A DNA stretch of 64,000 nucleotides from NCBI RefSeq assembly GCF_041051975.1, contig NZ_CP163435.1, positions 4,650,001-4,714,000 of the forward strand, in the 5' to 3' direction. Source of the DNA: Streptomyces sp. R21. Lineage in GTDB: Bacteria > Actinomycetota > Actinomycetes > Streptomycetales > Streptomycetaceae. The notes below the pieces were generated by a model. The model worked only from the letters and a program-made list of their open reading frames with translations, was not told where the DNA came from and did no database searches. A program made the translations under genes and the position numbers. Shown here piece after piece: positions 7,964-15,589 of this stretch. Positions within the stretch are counted from its first letter, which is position 1. The number at the start of each line of letters is the position of its first letter.

Positions 7964-9462
7964 CCACCGCATCGGTGGAGACCGCCGCGCCCGCAAAGGC
8001 AACGCCCCCCGCACACGACGGCGTGGACACCGGCCGTCTCAAGGCCGCCCTCGACCCCGAGGCGCACCGCATCGTCTACGACCAGTACCTGCCCCGGGAG
8101 GCGGCGGACCCCCTGGTCGGCGAGCTGCGCCGGATCAGCGAGGTCGACCGCGCCCACCTGGTCATGCTGGCCGAGCACGGCATCGTCGATCCGGCGCGGG
8201 CGGCGGCGCTGCTCCGCGCGATCGAGGAACTGCGCGGGTCCGACTTCGCCCCGGTGCGCGGCCGTCCGATGCCGCGCGGGGTGTATCTGGCCTACGAGGG
8301 CTGGCTGATCGAGCAGTTGGGCGACGAGACGGGCGGCATCCTGCACACCGGCCGCTCCCGCAACGACCTCAACGCCACCACGGCCCGGCTGAAGGTGCGC
8401 GGCCCGTACCTGGCGCTGCTGGAGGCGGTGGACGGCCTCGCGGGGGTGCTGTTGGAGAAGGCGGCACAGTACGCGGACGTCACGATGCCGGCGTACACCC
8501 ACGGCCAGCCCGCGGTGCCGATCACGTACGGCCACTACCTGGCGGGCGTCGCCGGTCCGGTACTGCGCGCGTACGGCCAACTCCTCGACGCGGGACGGGA
8601 GATCGACGTCAACCCGCTGGGCGCGGGCGCGATCGGCGGTACGTCGGTGCCGGTGAACCCCCGACGCACGGCGGAACTCCTCGGGTTCACGGCCACGGCC
8701 CCCAACTCCGTGGACGCGGTGGCCTCCAGGGACTTCGCCCTGCATCTCCTCTCGGCCGCCGCGGTGCTCGGTGTCGCCTCGGCCAGGGTGGCGAAGGATC
8801 TGAGCACCTGGACGTCGGAGGAGTCGGGGCTGCTGCGGGTGGCGGACACGCTGGTCGGCTCCAGCTCGATGATGCCGCAGAAGCGCAACCCGTTCCTGCT
8901 GGAGCACATCCAGGGCCGGTCCACCGCGAGCCTGGGCGCCTTCGTGAGCGCGGCCGCGGCGATGACGACGGCCGGCTACACCAACGCGATCGCCGTGGGC
9001 ACGGAGGCCGTACGTCATCTGTGGCCGGCTCTGGGCGACACGACCGACACGGTGACGCTGCTGCGCCTGGTCGTGGCCGGCACGGAGCCGCGTCCGGAGC
9101 GGATGGCGGCGCGAGCCCGCGATGGCTTCACCGCGGCGACGTATCTCGCGGAGCGGCTGGTCATGGAGGGCATGCCGTTCCGGGCCGCGCACCACCTGGT
9201 GGGCGAGACCGTGCTGTCCGCGCTCGACTCGGGCCGCTCCCTGGAGGAGACGTCCCGCTTCGACCACGACCTGGCACCGGACCGCGTCGCCGCGGCCTGC
9301 GCGCACGGGGGCGGCCCGGGCTCGGACGGACTGCCTCCGCTCCGGTCCGAACTCGACGCATATCGACGACGGTTGACGGATCATCAGTCGCGCTGGTCGG
9401 ACGCGGCGACGCTGCTCACCGACGCCGTACGGAAAGCCGTACGAGAGCCGGTGCGACCGTGA
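7960..9462 (+). CDS. Argininosuccinate lyase superfamily protein
   Basis: A 500-residue member of the fumarase/aspartase/argininosuccinate lyase superfamily, slightly longer than ArgH (about 470). It keeps HTGRSRND (129-136), THGQPA (180-185) and the catalytic signature GSSSMMPQKRNP (300-311) with the active serine. These enzymes split an N-substituted aspartate into fumarate and an amine. Overlapping the ATP-grasp gene by ATGA and following a kinase and a PLP enzyme, it most likely removes fumarate from an aspartyl adduct to leave a beta-amino group, giving 2,3-diaminobutyrate; this is inference. The context makes a housekeeping arginine role unlikely, since no other arg gene is nearby. Confidence 0.88.
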   Translation: MTTASVETAAPAKATPPAHDGVDTGRLKAALDPEAHRIVYDQYLPREAADPLVGELRRISEVDRAHLVMLAEHGIVDPARAAALLRAIEELRGSDFAPVRGRPMPRGVYLAYEGWLIEQLGDETGGILHTGRSRNDLNATTARLKVRGPYLALLEAVDGLAGVLLEKAAQYADVTMPAYTHGQPAVPITYGHYLAGVAGPVLRAYGQLLDAGREIDVNPLGAGAIGGTSVPVNPRRTAELLGFTATAPNSVDAVASRDFALHLLSAAAVLGVASARVAKDLSTWTSEESGLLRVADTLVGSSSMMPQKRNPFLLEHIQGRSTASLGAFVSAAAAMTTAGYTNAIAVGTEAVRHLWPALGDTTDTVTLLRLVVAGTEPRPERMAARARDGFTAATYLAERLVMEGMPFRAAHHLVGETVLSALDSGRSLEETSRFDHDLAPDRVAAACAHGGGPGSDGLPPLRSELDAYRRRLTDHQSRWSDAATLLTDAVRKAVREPVRP

Positions 9463-10826
9463 CGACACAGACCACGGAACAGGCCACTGAACAAGCCGCT
9501 GAACAGGCCGCCGGACAGACCACCGAGGAACAGCCCGAGGAGCCCGCCGTCACGACGCAAACCACTTCGCCCCCGTCCCGCGGGCTGCTGCGCCACCGCG
9601 ACTTCCGTCTCCTCTGGCTCGGTGAGACGACCAACCGGGTCGGCATCAACATCACCACGGTCGCCATGCCCCTGGTCGCCGTGGTGACCCTGAACGCGAG
9701 CACCTTCAGCGTGAGCGTGCTCGCGGCCGTGCCCTGGCTGCCCTGGCTGCTGATCGGGCTGCCGGCCGGCGCCTGGGTGGACCGGGTGCGGCGCCGTCCG
9801 GTGATGATGGCGTGCAACCTCGCCTCGCTGGCACTGCTCGCGAGCGTGCCGGTGGCCGCCTGGCTCGGCGTGCTCACCATGGCCCAACTCCTGGTGGTGG
9901 CCCTGCTCAACGGCCTCGCCGCGGTGTTCTTCGGCATCTCCTACAAGGTGTTCGTGCCCTCGATCGTCGCGCGGGAGGACCTCCAGGAGGCCAACGCCAA
10001 GCTGCAGGGCAGCGAGTCGGTGGCGCAGATCGCGGGTCTGGGCGGCGGAGGTCTGCTCGCCCAGGCGTTCGGCGCGGTCTCCGGGCTGCTGGTCAACGCC
10101 GGCACGTTCCTCTTCTCGGCGCTGTGTCTGCTCGGCATCCGCGGCACCGAACCACAGCCGGAGCGGCCCGCGGAACGCACCCCGCTGCGCCAGGACATCC
10201 GCGAGGGCCTCCAGTACACGGTCCGGGATCCGTACCTGCGCGTGCTGACCGCCTACGGCACCGTCACCAACCTGCTTCTGACGGCGTATCAGGCGATTCT
10301 GCCGGTGTTCCTGATCCGGGAGCTGGACCTGCCGGAGAGCGCGACCGGCTGGCTGCTGGCGTCCAGCAGCGTCGGCGGGATCCTCGGCGCCGTCGTCGCC
10401 AAACGGCTGACGGCCCGCTGGGGCACCGCGCGCGGGATGCTGGTGGCCACCCTCACCACCGCGCCCTTCGCGCTGCTGATCCCGATGGGCGGCAAGGGCC
10501 CGCTGCTGGTGGCGCTGGCGGTCGGCAGCGCTCTGCTGGCGCTCGGTGTGGTCCTCGCCAACGTGATCCAGGGCGCGTTCCGCCAGCGGTACTGCCCGCC
10601 GCACCTCCTCGGCCGGATCACCTCGTGCATCTCGGTCGCCAACTTCGGTGCCATTCCGTTCGGTTCACTGCTCGGCGGCGCGCTCGGCACGGCGCTCGGG
10701 CTGCGGCCGACGCTCTGGCTGCTGACCGCCGGCCTGGCGGTCACCCCCCTGTTGCTGCTGATCGGACCGCTGCGCGGCAGGCGCGACCTGCCCGCCGTGC
10801 CGGCCGGCGCGCCCGGCGGGTCATGA
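9459..10826 (+). CDS. MFS transporter, probable peptide exporter
   Basis: A 455-residue major facilitator protein of the EntS/tetracycline-exporter type with about 12 hydrophobic segments from residue 50 onward. The GTG start overlaps the lyase stop (GTGA). The MFS loop-2 motif is present as GAWVDRVRRRPVM. The first 45 residues are a soluble, low-complexity leader made of repeated T-E-Q-A units, unusual for this family. Position inside the biosynthetic operon suggests export of the nonribosomal product or self-resistance. Confidence 0.88.
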   Translation: MTTQTTEQATEQAAEQAAGQTTEEQPEEPAVTTQTTSPPSRGLLRHRDFRLLWLGETTNRVGINITTVAMPLVAVVTLNASTFSVSVLAAVPWLPWLLIGLPAGAWVDRVRRRPVMMACNLASLALLASVPVAAWLGVLTMAQLLVVALLNGLAAVFFGISYKVFVPSIVAREDLQEANAKLQGSESVAQIAGLGGGGLLAQAFGAVSGLLVNAGTFLFSALCLLGIRGTEPQPERPAERTPLRQDIREGLQYTVRDPYLRVLTAYGTVTNLLLTAYQAILPVFLIRELDLPESATGWLLASSSVGGILGAVVAKRLTARWGTARGMLVATLTTAPFALLIPMGGKGPLLVALAVGSALLALGVVLANVIQGAFRQRYCPPHLLGRITSCISVANFGAIPFGSLLGGALGTALGLRPTLWLLTAGLAVTPLLLLIGPLRGRRDLPAVPAGAPGGS

Positions 10827-10876
10827 GGCCCGATCCGCCCGAGCCCGACCCATGAGTCAAGAACAGGAGAGACCCC

Positions 10877-11773
10877 GTGGAAGGAACACTGCCGTGGGTC
10901 GCCCGTGAGCTGCCAACCCCCGGCTCGCTCGACCTCTGGCTGCTGAGGGTCTCGGATGTCCCCGCCGGCATCCTGGACGAGGCGGTGCTCGACGCGACCG
11001 AGCGCCAACGCGCCGCCGCACTGATGCACGCGGCCGACCGAACCCGGTTCACGGCCGCGCACGTCGCCCTACGGCGGCTCCTGGGCTCGTATCTGCGGGT
11101 ACGTCCGGAGGAGATCGCCTTCGGCCGGGACATCTGCCCCTGCTGCGGTGGCCCGCACGGCCGCCCGACCGTGCTCGGCGCGGCGCGCGACCTGTTCTTC
11201 TCGCTCTCCCACCGCGGCGATCTGGCCCTGGTCGGTACGGCCATGGTGCCGATCGGCGTCGACGTGGACCTGGTGTCGGACGCGACGGCGACGACCGAGC
11301 TGAGCTCGATGCTGCACGTGGCCGAACAGGAGGAACTGGCCGCCCTGGCCCCGGCGTTGCGACCCCGCGAGCTGGCCCGGCTGTGGACCCGCAAGGAGGC
11401 CTACCTCAAGGGCCTCGGCACCGGCCTCGGGCGCGACCCGTCGCTCGACTACGTCGGCTCCGGAGCACCGGGCGGACCGTATCCGCCGTCCGGCTGGACC
11501 TTGCTGGAGGTGCCGGTCGACCGGGGCTACGCGGCGGCGGTGGCGGTACGCGGCGAACTGCCCCTCGCCGTCCCGACCGTCACCCGGCTCTCCGGGCTGG
11601 AGGTCGCCGGACTCACCTGCGCCGCACCGCTGTCGGAGACGTCGTCCTCCCTGCTGACGAGAGGACCGACGCCCCTGGGACGCGCGCCGACTTCCCGGAG
11701 GCCGGGAGCATCGGCACCGGCTCCCCGGTCGCCGGGAGCATCCCCGCTGCCGACGGGAGGCACCCCGACCTGA
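10877..11773 (+). CDS. Sfp-type 4'-phosphopantetheinyl transferase
   Basis: A 298-residue PPTase. The two Mg/CoA signatures are clear: IGVDVDLVS near residue 130 and WTRKEAYLKGLG near residue 170, and the middle region has a CPCCGG segment. It activates carrier-protein domains such as the T domains of the NRPS at the left edge. The GTG start follows CAGGAGA with 6-nt spacing. The last 50 or so residues (after LTCAAPLSE) are Pro/Ser/Thr/Arg-rich and outside the domain; they may be a dispensable tail or show that the frame once ended earlier. The gene lies between the exporter and ilvB on the same strand. Confidence 0.9.
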   Translation: MEGTLPWVARELPTPGSLDLWLLRVSDVPAGILDEAVLDATERQRAAALMHAADRTRFTAAHVALRRLLGSYLRVRPEEIAFGRDICPCCGGPHGRPTVLGAARDLFFSLSHRGDLALVGTAMVPIGVDVDLVSDATATTELSSMLHVAEQEELAALAPALRPRELARLWTRKEAYLKGLGTGLGRDPSLDYVGSGAPGGPYPPSGWTLLEVPVDRGYAAAVAVRGELPLAVPTVTRLSGLEVAGLTCAAPLSETSSSLLTRGPTPLGRAPTSRRPGASAPAPRSPGASPLPTGGTPT

Positions 11774-11863
11774 CCGCCGCACAGCTCACCGCCGAACAGC
11801 CACCCACTTCACCACGGCTGTCACCACGTCTGTCCCCACCCCTACGGACCCTTGGAACTGACC

Positions 11864-13753
11864 ATGTCAAACGCTGTGCAGCAGGCTCCCGCGGCCCGCC
11901 TCCCGCGGGTGCGGACCCACACCGCCGAACGACGTTCCGCCTCGCCCGGCGAGCCGATGACGGGCGCGCAGTCCCTCGTCCGCTCGCTCGAAGAGGCGGG
12001 CGCGGACACGGTGTTCGGCATTCCCGGCGGTTGCATCCTGCCGGCGTACGACCCCCTGATGGACTCAGAGCGGGTGCGGCACGTGCTCGTCCGGCACGAG
12101 CAGGGAGCGGGTCACGCGGCCACCGGCTACGCGCAGGCCACCGGCAAGGTCGGTGTCTGCATCGCGACCTCGGGCCCCGGCGCCACCAACCTGGTGACGC
12201 CGATCGCGGACGCGCACATGGACTCGGTGCCGCTCGTGGCGATCACCGGCCAGGTTCCCTCCAAGTCGATCGGCACGGACGCCTTCCAGGAGGCGGACAT
12301 CGTCGGCATCACGATGCCGATCACCAAGCACAACTTCCTTGTCACCAGGGCCGAGGACATCCCGCGGACGATCGCGGAGGCCTTTCACATCGCCTCCACC
12401 GGCCGCCCCGGCCCGGTCCTGGTCGACATCACGAAGGACGCGCTGCAGTCGCCGACCACGTTCTCCTGGCCGCCGTCCGCGAACCTGCCCGGCTACCGCC
12501 CGGTGACCCGCCCGCACCCCCGGCAGGTCCGCGAGGCGGCCCGGCTGCTCAACTCCGCGCGGCGGCCCGTCCTTTACGTCGGCGGCGGCGTCCTGAAGGC
12601 CGGCGCCACCGCCGAACTGCGCGACCTCGCCGAGCTGACCGGCGCCCCCGTGGTCACCACCCTGATGGCACTCGGCGCCTTCCCCGGAAGCCATCCCCAG
12701 CACGTGGGCATGCCCGGCATGCACGGCGACGTGTCCGCGGTGGCCGCCCTGCAGAAGGCCGATCTGATCGTGGCGCTGGGTGCCCGCTTCGACGACCGCG
12801 TCACCGGCAAGCTGGACAGCTTCGCCCCGTACGCCAAGATCGTGCACGCGGACATCGACCCGGCCGAGATCGGCAAGAACCGCGCCGCCGACGTGCCGAT
12901 CGTCGGTGATGCCCGCGAAGTGATCGGCGCGCTGTCCGCCGCCGTACGCACGGCGCACGAGGACGGCCACCGAGGCGACTACGCCGCCTGGTGGCGGGAC
13001 CTCGACCGCTGGCGCACGACCTACCCGCGCGGCTACGACCTCCCTGCCGACGGCGCCCTCTCCCCGCAGCAGGTCATCGAACGCATCGGCCAACTCGCCC
13101 CCGAGGGAACCCTGTTCTCCTCCGGGGTGGGCCAGCACCAGATGTGGGCGGCGCAGTTCCTGCCGCACGAGGAGCCCGGCACGTGGTTCAACTCCGGCGG
13201 CGCCGGAACGATGGGCTACGCGGTGCCGGCCGCGATGGGCGCCCAGGCCGGCCGCCCCGACCGGACCGTATGGGCGATCGACGGCGACGGCTGCTTCCAG
13301 ATGACCAATCAGGAGCTCACCACCTGCGCCCTGAACAACATCCCGATCAAGGTCGCCGTCATCAACAACGGCGCCCTCGGGATGGTCCGCCAGTGGCAGA
13401 ACCTCTTCTACGGCGCGCGGTTCTCCAACACCGTGCTGCACAACGGCGAGACCAACGCCGCGACCGGCTCCACCCGGGGCGTGGGCTCCACCGCCAACCG
13501 GGGCACCCGCGTCCCGGACTTCGTCCTCCTCGCCGAGGCGATGGGCTGCGTGGGCCTGCGGTGCGAGTCCCCGGACGAGCTGGACGCGGTCATCGACAAG
13601 GCCAACTCGATCACCGACCGCCCGGTCGTCGTGGACTTCATCGTCCACGAGGACGCGATGGTCTGGCCGATGGTGCCGGCCGGCACCTCCAACGACGACA
13701 TCATGGCCGCCCGGGACGTCCGCCCCGACTTCGGCGACGCCGCGGACGACTGA
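11864..13753 (+). CDS. ilvB: Acetolactate synthase large subunit
   Basis: A 629-residue thiamine-diphosphate enzyme forming acetolactate or acetohydroxybutyrate from pyruvate, the first step to valine and isoleucine. The three domains are complete, including the ThDP/Mg motif GDGCFQMTNQEL and the FAD/herbicide-site segments GQVPSKSIGTDAFQ and GMVRQWQ. A Gly/Thr/Asn-rich insertion at about residues 525-547 (after SNTVLHNGE) is longer than I recall for housekeeping Streptomyces enzymes. ATG at 11864 is chosen over TTG at 11852 in the same frame. Only 90 bp separate it from the PPTase, with no leader peptide rich in Ile/Val/Leu and no attenuator-like hairpin, so expression from the upstream operon is likely. 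Confidence 0.95.
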   Translation: MSNAVQQAPAARLPRVRTHTAERRSASPGEPMTGAQSLVRSLEEAGADTVFGIPGGCILPAYDPLMDSERVRHVLVRHEQGAGHAATGYAQATGKVGVCIATSGPGATNLVTPIADAHMDSVPLVAITGQVPSKSIGTDAFQEADIVGITMPITKHNFLVTRAEDIPRTIAEAFHIASTGRPGPVLVDITKDALQSPTTFSWPPSANLPGYRPVTRPHPRQVREAARLLNSARRPVLYVGGGVLKAGATAELRDLAELTGAPVVTTLMALGAFPGSHPQHVGMPGMHGDVSAVAALQKADLIVALGARFDDRVTGKLDSFAPYAKIVHADIDPAEIGKNRAADVPIVGDAREVIGALSAAVRTAHEDGHRGDYAAWWRDLDRWRTTYPRGYDLPADGALSPQQVIERIGQLAPEGTLFSSGVGQHQMWAAQFLPHEEPGTWFNSGGAGTMGYAVPAAMGAQAGRPDRTVWAIDGDGCFQMTNQELTTCALNNIPIKVAVINNGALGMVRQWQNLFYGARFSNTVLHNGETNAATGSTRGVGSTANRGTRVPDFVLLAEAMGCVGLRCESPDELDAVIDKANSITDRPVVVDFIVHEDAMVWPMVPAGTSNDDIMAARDVRPDFGDAADD

Positions 13754-13767
13754 GAGGACCCTCCGAC

Positions 13768-14334
13768 ATGTCCCAGCACACACTCTCCGTCCTGGCGGAG
13801 AACACCCCCGGCATCCTGGCCCGGATCGCCGCCCTGTTCTCCCGCCGCGGCTTCAACATCGACTCGCTCGCCGTGGGCACCACCGAGCACCCGGACCTCT
13901 CCCGCGTCACCATCGTCGTCCGCGTCGACGACCAGCTCTCCCTGGAGCAGGTCACCAAGCAGCTCAACAAGCTGATCAACGTCGTGAAGGTCGTCGAACT
14001 GGAGCCCGACTCCGCCGTACAGCGCGAACTCGTCCTGGTAAAAGTCCGCGCCGACAACACGACCCGGTCCCAGATCGTCGGCATCGCCGAGCTGTTCCGC
14101 GCCAAGACGGTGGACGTCTCCCCGGAGGCGGTCACCCTGGAGGCCACCGGCGCCGGAGACAAACTCGACGCGATGCTGCGGATGCTGGCCACGTTCGGCA
14201 TCAAGGAACTCGTCCAGTCCGGCACGATCGCCATCGGCCGAGGCTCCCGCTCCCTGGCGGAACGCGGAGTCCGAGAGGCCCGCCCGGCCCGCTTCACGGC
14301 AACGGAAGCAACCCCGCAGACACAGTCCGCCTGA
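13768..14334 (+). CDS. ilvN: Acetolactate synthase small (regulatory) subunit
   Basis: A 188-residue regulatory subunit with an N-terminal ACT domain (HTLSVLAENTPGILARIAALF, residues 4-24, then RRGFNIDSLAVG) and the C-terminal ALS small-subunit domain. It activates IlvB and confers valine feedback. It starts 14 bp after ilvB with a GAGAGG ribosome site, as in the usual ilvBN arrangement. The C-terminal 25 residues (RSLAERGVREARPARFTATE) form a basic tail. Confidence 0.95.
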   Translation: MSQHTLSVLAENTPGILARIAALFSRRGFNIDSLAVGTTEHPDLSRVTIVVRVDDQLSLEQVTKQLNKLINVVKVVELEPDSAVQRELVLVKVRADNTTRSQIVGIAELFRAKTVDVSPEAVTLEATGAGDKLDAMLRMLATFGIKELVQSGTIAIGRGSRSLAERGVREARPARFTATEATPQTQSA

Positions 14335-14398
14335 GCCCGCGTCTCTCGTATCGCCCTTCCCTTCCATTCCACTCATACAAATACAGGGAGTTATTCCG

Positions 14399-15400
14399 AT
14401 GGCCGAGCTGTTCTACGACGCCGACGCCGACCTGTCCATCATCCAGGGCCGCAAGGTCGCGGTCATCGGATACGGCAGCCAGGGCCACGCCCACGCGCTG
14501 TCGCTCCGTGACTCGGGTGTCGACGTGCGTGTCGGTCTGCACGAGGGCTCCAAGTCCAAGGCGAAGGCCGAGGAGCAGGGCCTGCGCGTGGTGAGCCCTG
14601 CCGAAGCCGCGGCCGAGGCGAACGTCATCATGATCCTGGTCCCGGACCCCATCCAGGCCCAGGTCTACGAGGAGCACATCGCGCCCAACCTGACCGACGG
14701 CGACGCGCTGTTCTTCGGCCACGGCCTGAACATCCGCTTCGACTTCATCAAGCCCCCGGCCGGCATCGACGTCTGCATGGTCGCCCCCAAGGGCCCGGGC
14801 CACCTCGTCCGCCGCCAGTACGAGGAGGGCCGCGGCGTTCCCTGCATCGCGGCCGTCGAGCAGGACGCGACCGGCAACGCCTTCGCGCTCGCGCTGTCGT
14901 ACGCGAAGGGCATCGGCGGCACCCGCGCCGGCGTCATCAAGACGACGTTCACCGAGGAGACCGAGACCGATCTGTTCGGTGAGCAGGCTGTCCTGTGCGG
15001 CGGCACCGCGGCGCTGGTCAAGGCCGGTTTCGAGACGCTGACCGAGGCCGGCTACCAGCCCGAGATCGCGTACTTCGAGTGCCTCCACGAGCTGAAGCTC
15101 ATCGTCGACCTGATGTACGAGGGCGGCCTGGAGAAGATGCGCTGGTCCGTCTCGGAGACCGCCGAGTGGGGCGACTACGTCACCGGCCCGCGCATCATCA
15201 CGGACGCCACCAAGGCCGAGATGAAGAAGGTCCTCGCCGAGATCCAGGACGGCACCTTCGCCCGCGAGTGGATGGCCGAGTACCACGGCGGCCTGAAGAA
15301 GTACAACGAGTACAAGACCGCGGACGAGAACCACCTCCTGGAGACCACCGGCAAGGAGCTCCGCAAGCTCATGAGCTGGGTGAACGACGACGAGGCGTAA
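14399..15400 (+). CDS. ilvC: Ketol-acid reductoisomerase
   Basis: A 333-residue class I KARI that isomerises and reduces acetolactate to dihydroxyisovalerate. Rossmann motif GYGSQGHAHA and the NADPH-preferring loop with serines (HEGSKSKAK) are present, as are the metal-binding segments ETETDLFGEQ and YFECLHELKLI. CAGGGAG lies 8 bp before the ATG. It closes the ilvBNC unit and is followed by a strong hairpin. In the S. coelicolor layout I recall, housekeeping ilvBNC is followed by serA; here it is not, which fits an extra copy in the biosynthetic region. Confidence 0.96.
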   Translation: MAELFYDADADLSIIQGRKVAVIGYGSQGHAHALSLRDSGVDVRVGLHEGSKSKAKAEEQGLRVVSPAEAAAEANVIMILVPDPIQAQVYEEHIAPNLTDGDALFFGHGLNIRFDFIKPPAGIDVCMVAPKGPGHLVRRQYEEGRGVPCIAAVEQDATGNAFALALSYAKGIGGTRAGVIKTTFTEETETDLFGEQAVLCGGTAALVKAGFETLTEAGYQPEIAYFECLHELKLIVDLMYEGGLEKMRWSVSETAEWGDYVTGPRIITDATKAEMKKVLAEIQDGTFAREWMAEYHGGLKKYNEYKTADENHLLETTGKELRKLMSWVNDDEA

Positions 15401-15430
15401 GCCACGCAAGCCGCCCAGGGCAACCGCCAC

Positions 15431-15460
15431 CGGGGTGCGCACCGCGAGGGGCGCACCCCG
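15431..15460 (+). terminator. Terminator hairpin after ilvC
   Basis: A perfect 10-bp inverted repeat (cggggtgcgc / gcgcaccccg) with a 10-nt loop, 30 bp after the ilvC stop. There is no T-run, which is common for Streptomyces terminators. It probably marks the right end of the cluster transcript. Confidence 0.75.
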
Positions 15461-15589
15461 GGCCGCACCTGCGCGCTCACCGGCGAGAGCCCGTTCCGGA
15501 ACGTCCGCGGCCCACTGGAACGTCGCTGGGCACCGGTTGGGGCGCGTACAAGGGCATCTTCTGACCCACGCCCGCCTGGTAACAGCACG

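Noticed and set aside
12220..12300. Herbicide-type resistance changes in the cluster IlvB
   Set aside because: The two classical positions I can place (Pro in GQVPS and Trp in RQWQ) carry the sensitive-type residues, so simple target-site resistance is not supported by these.
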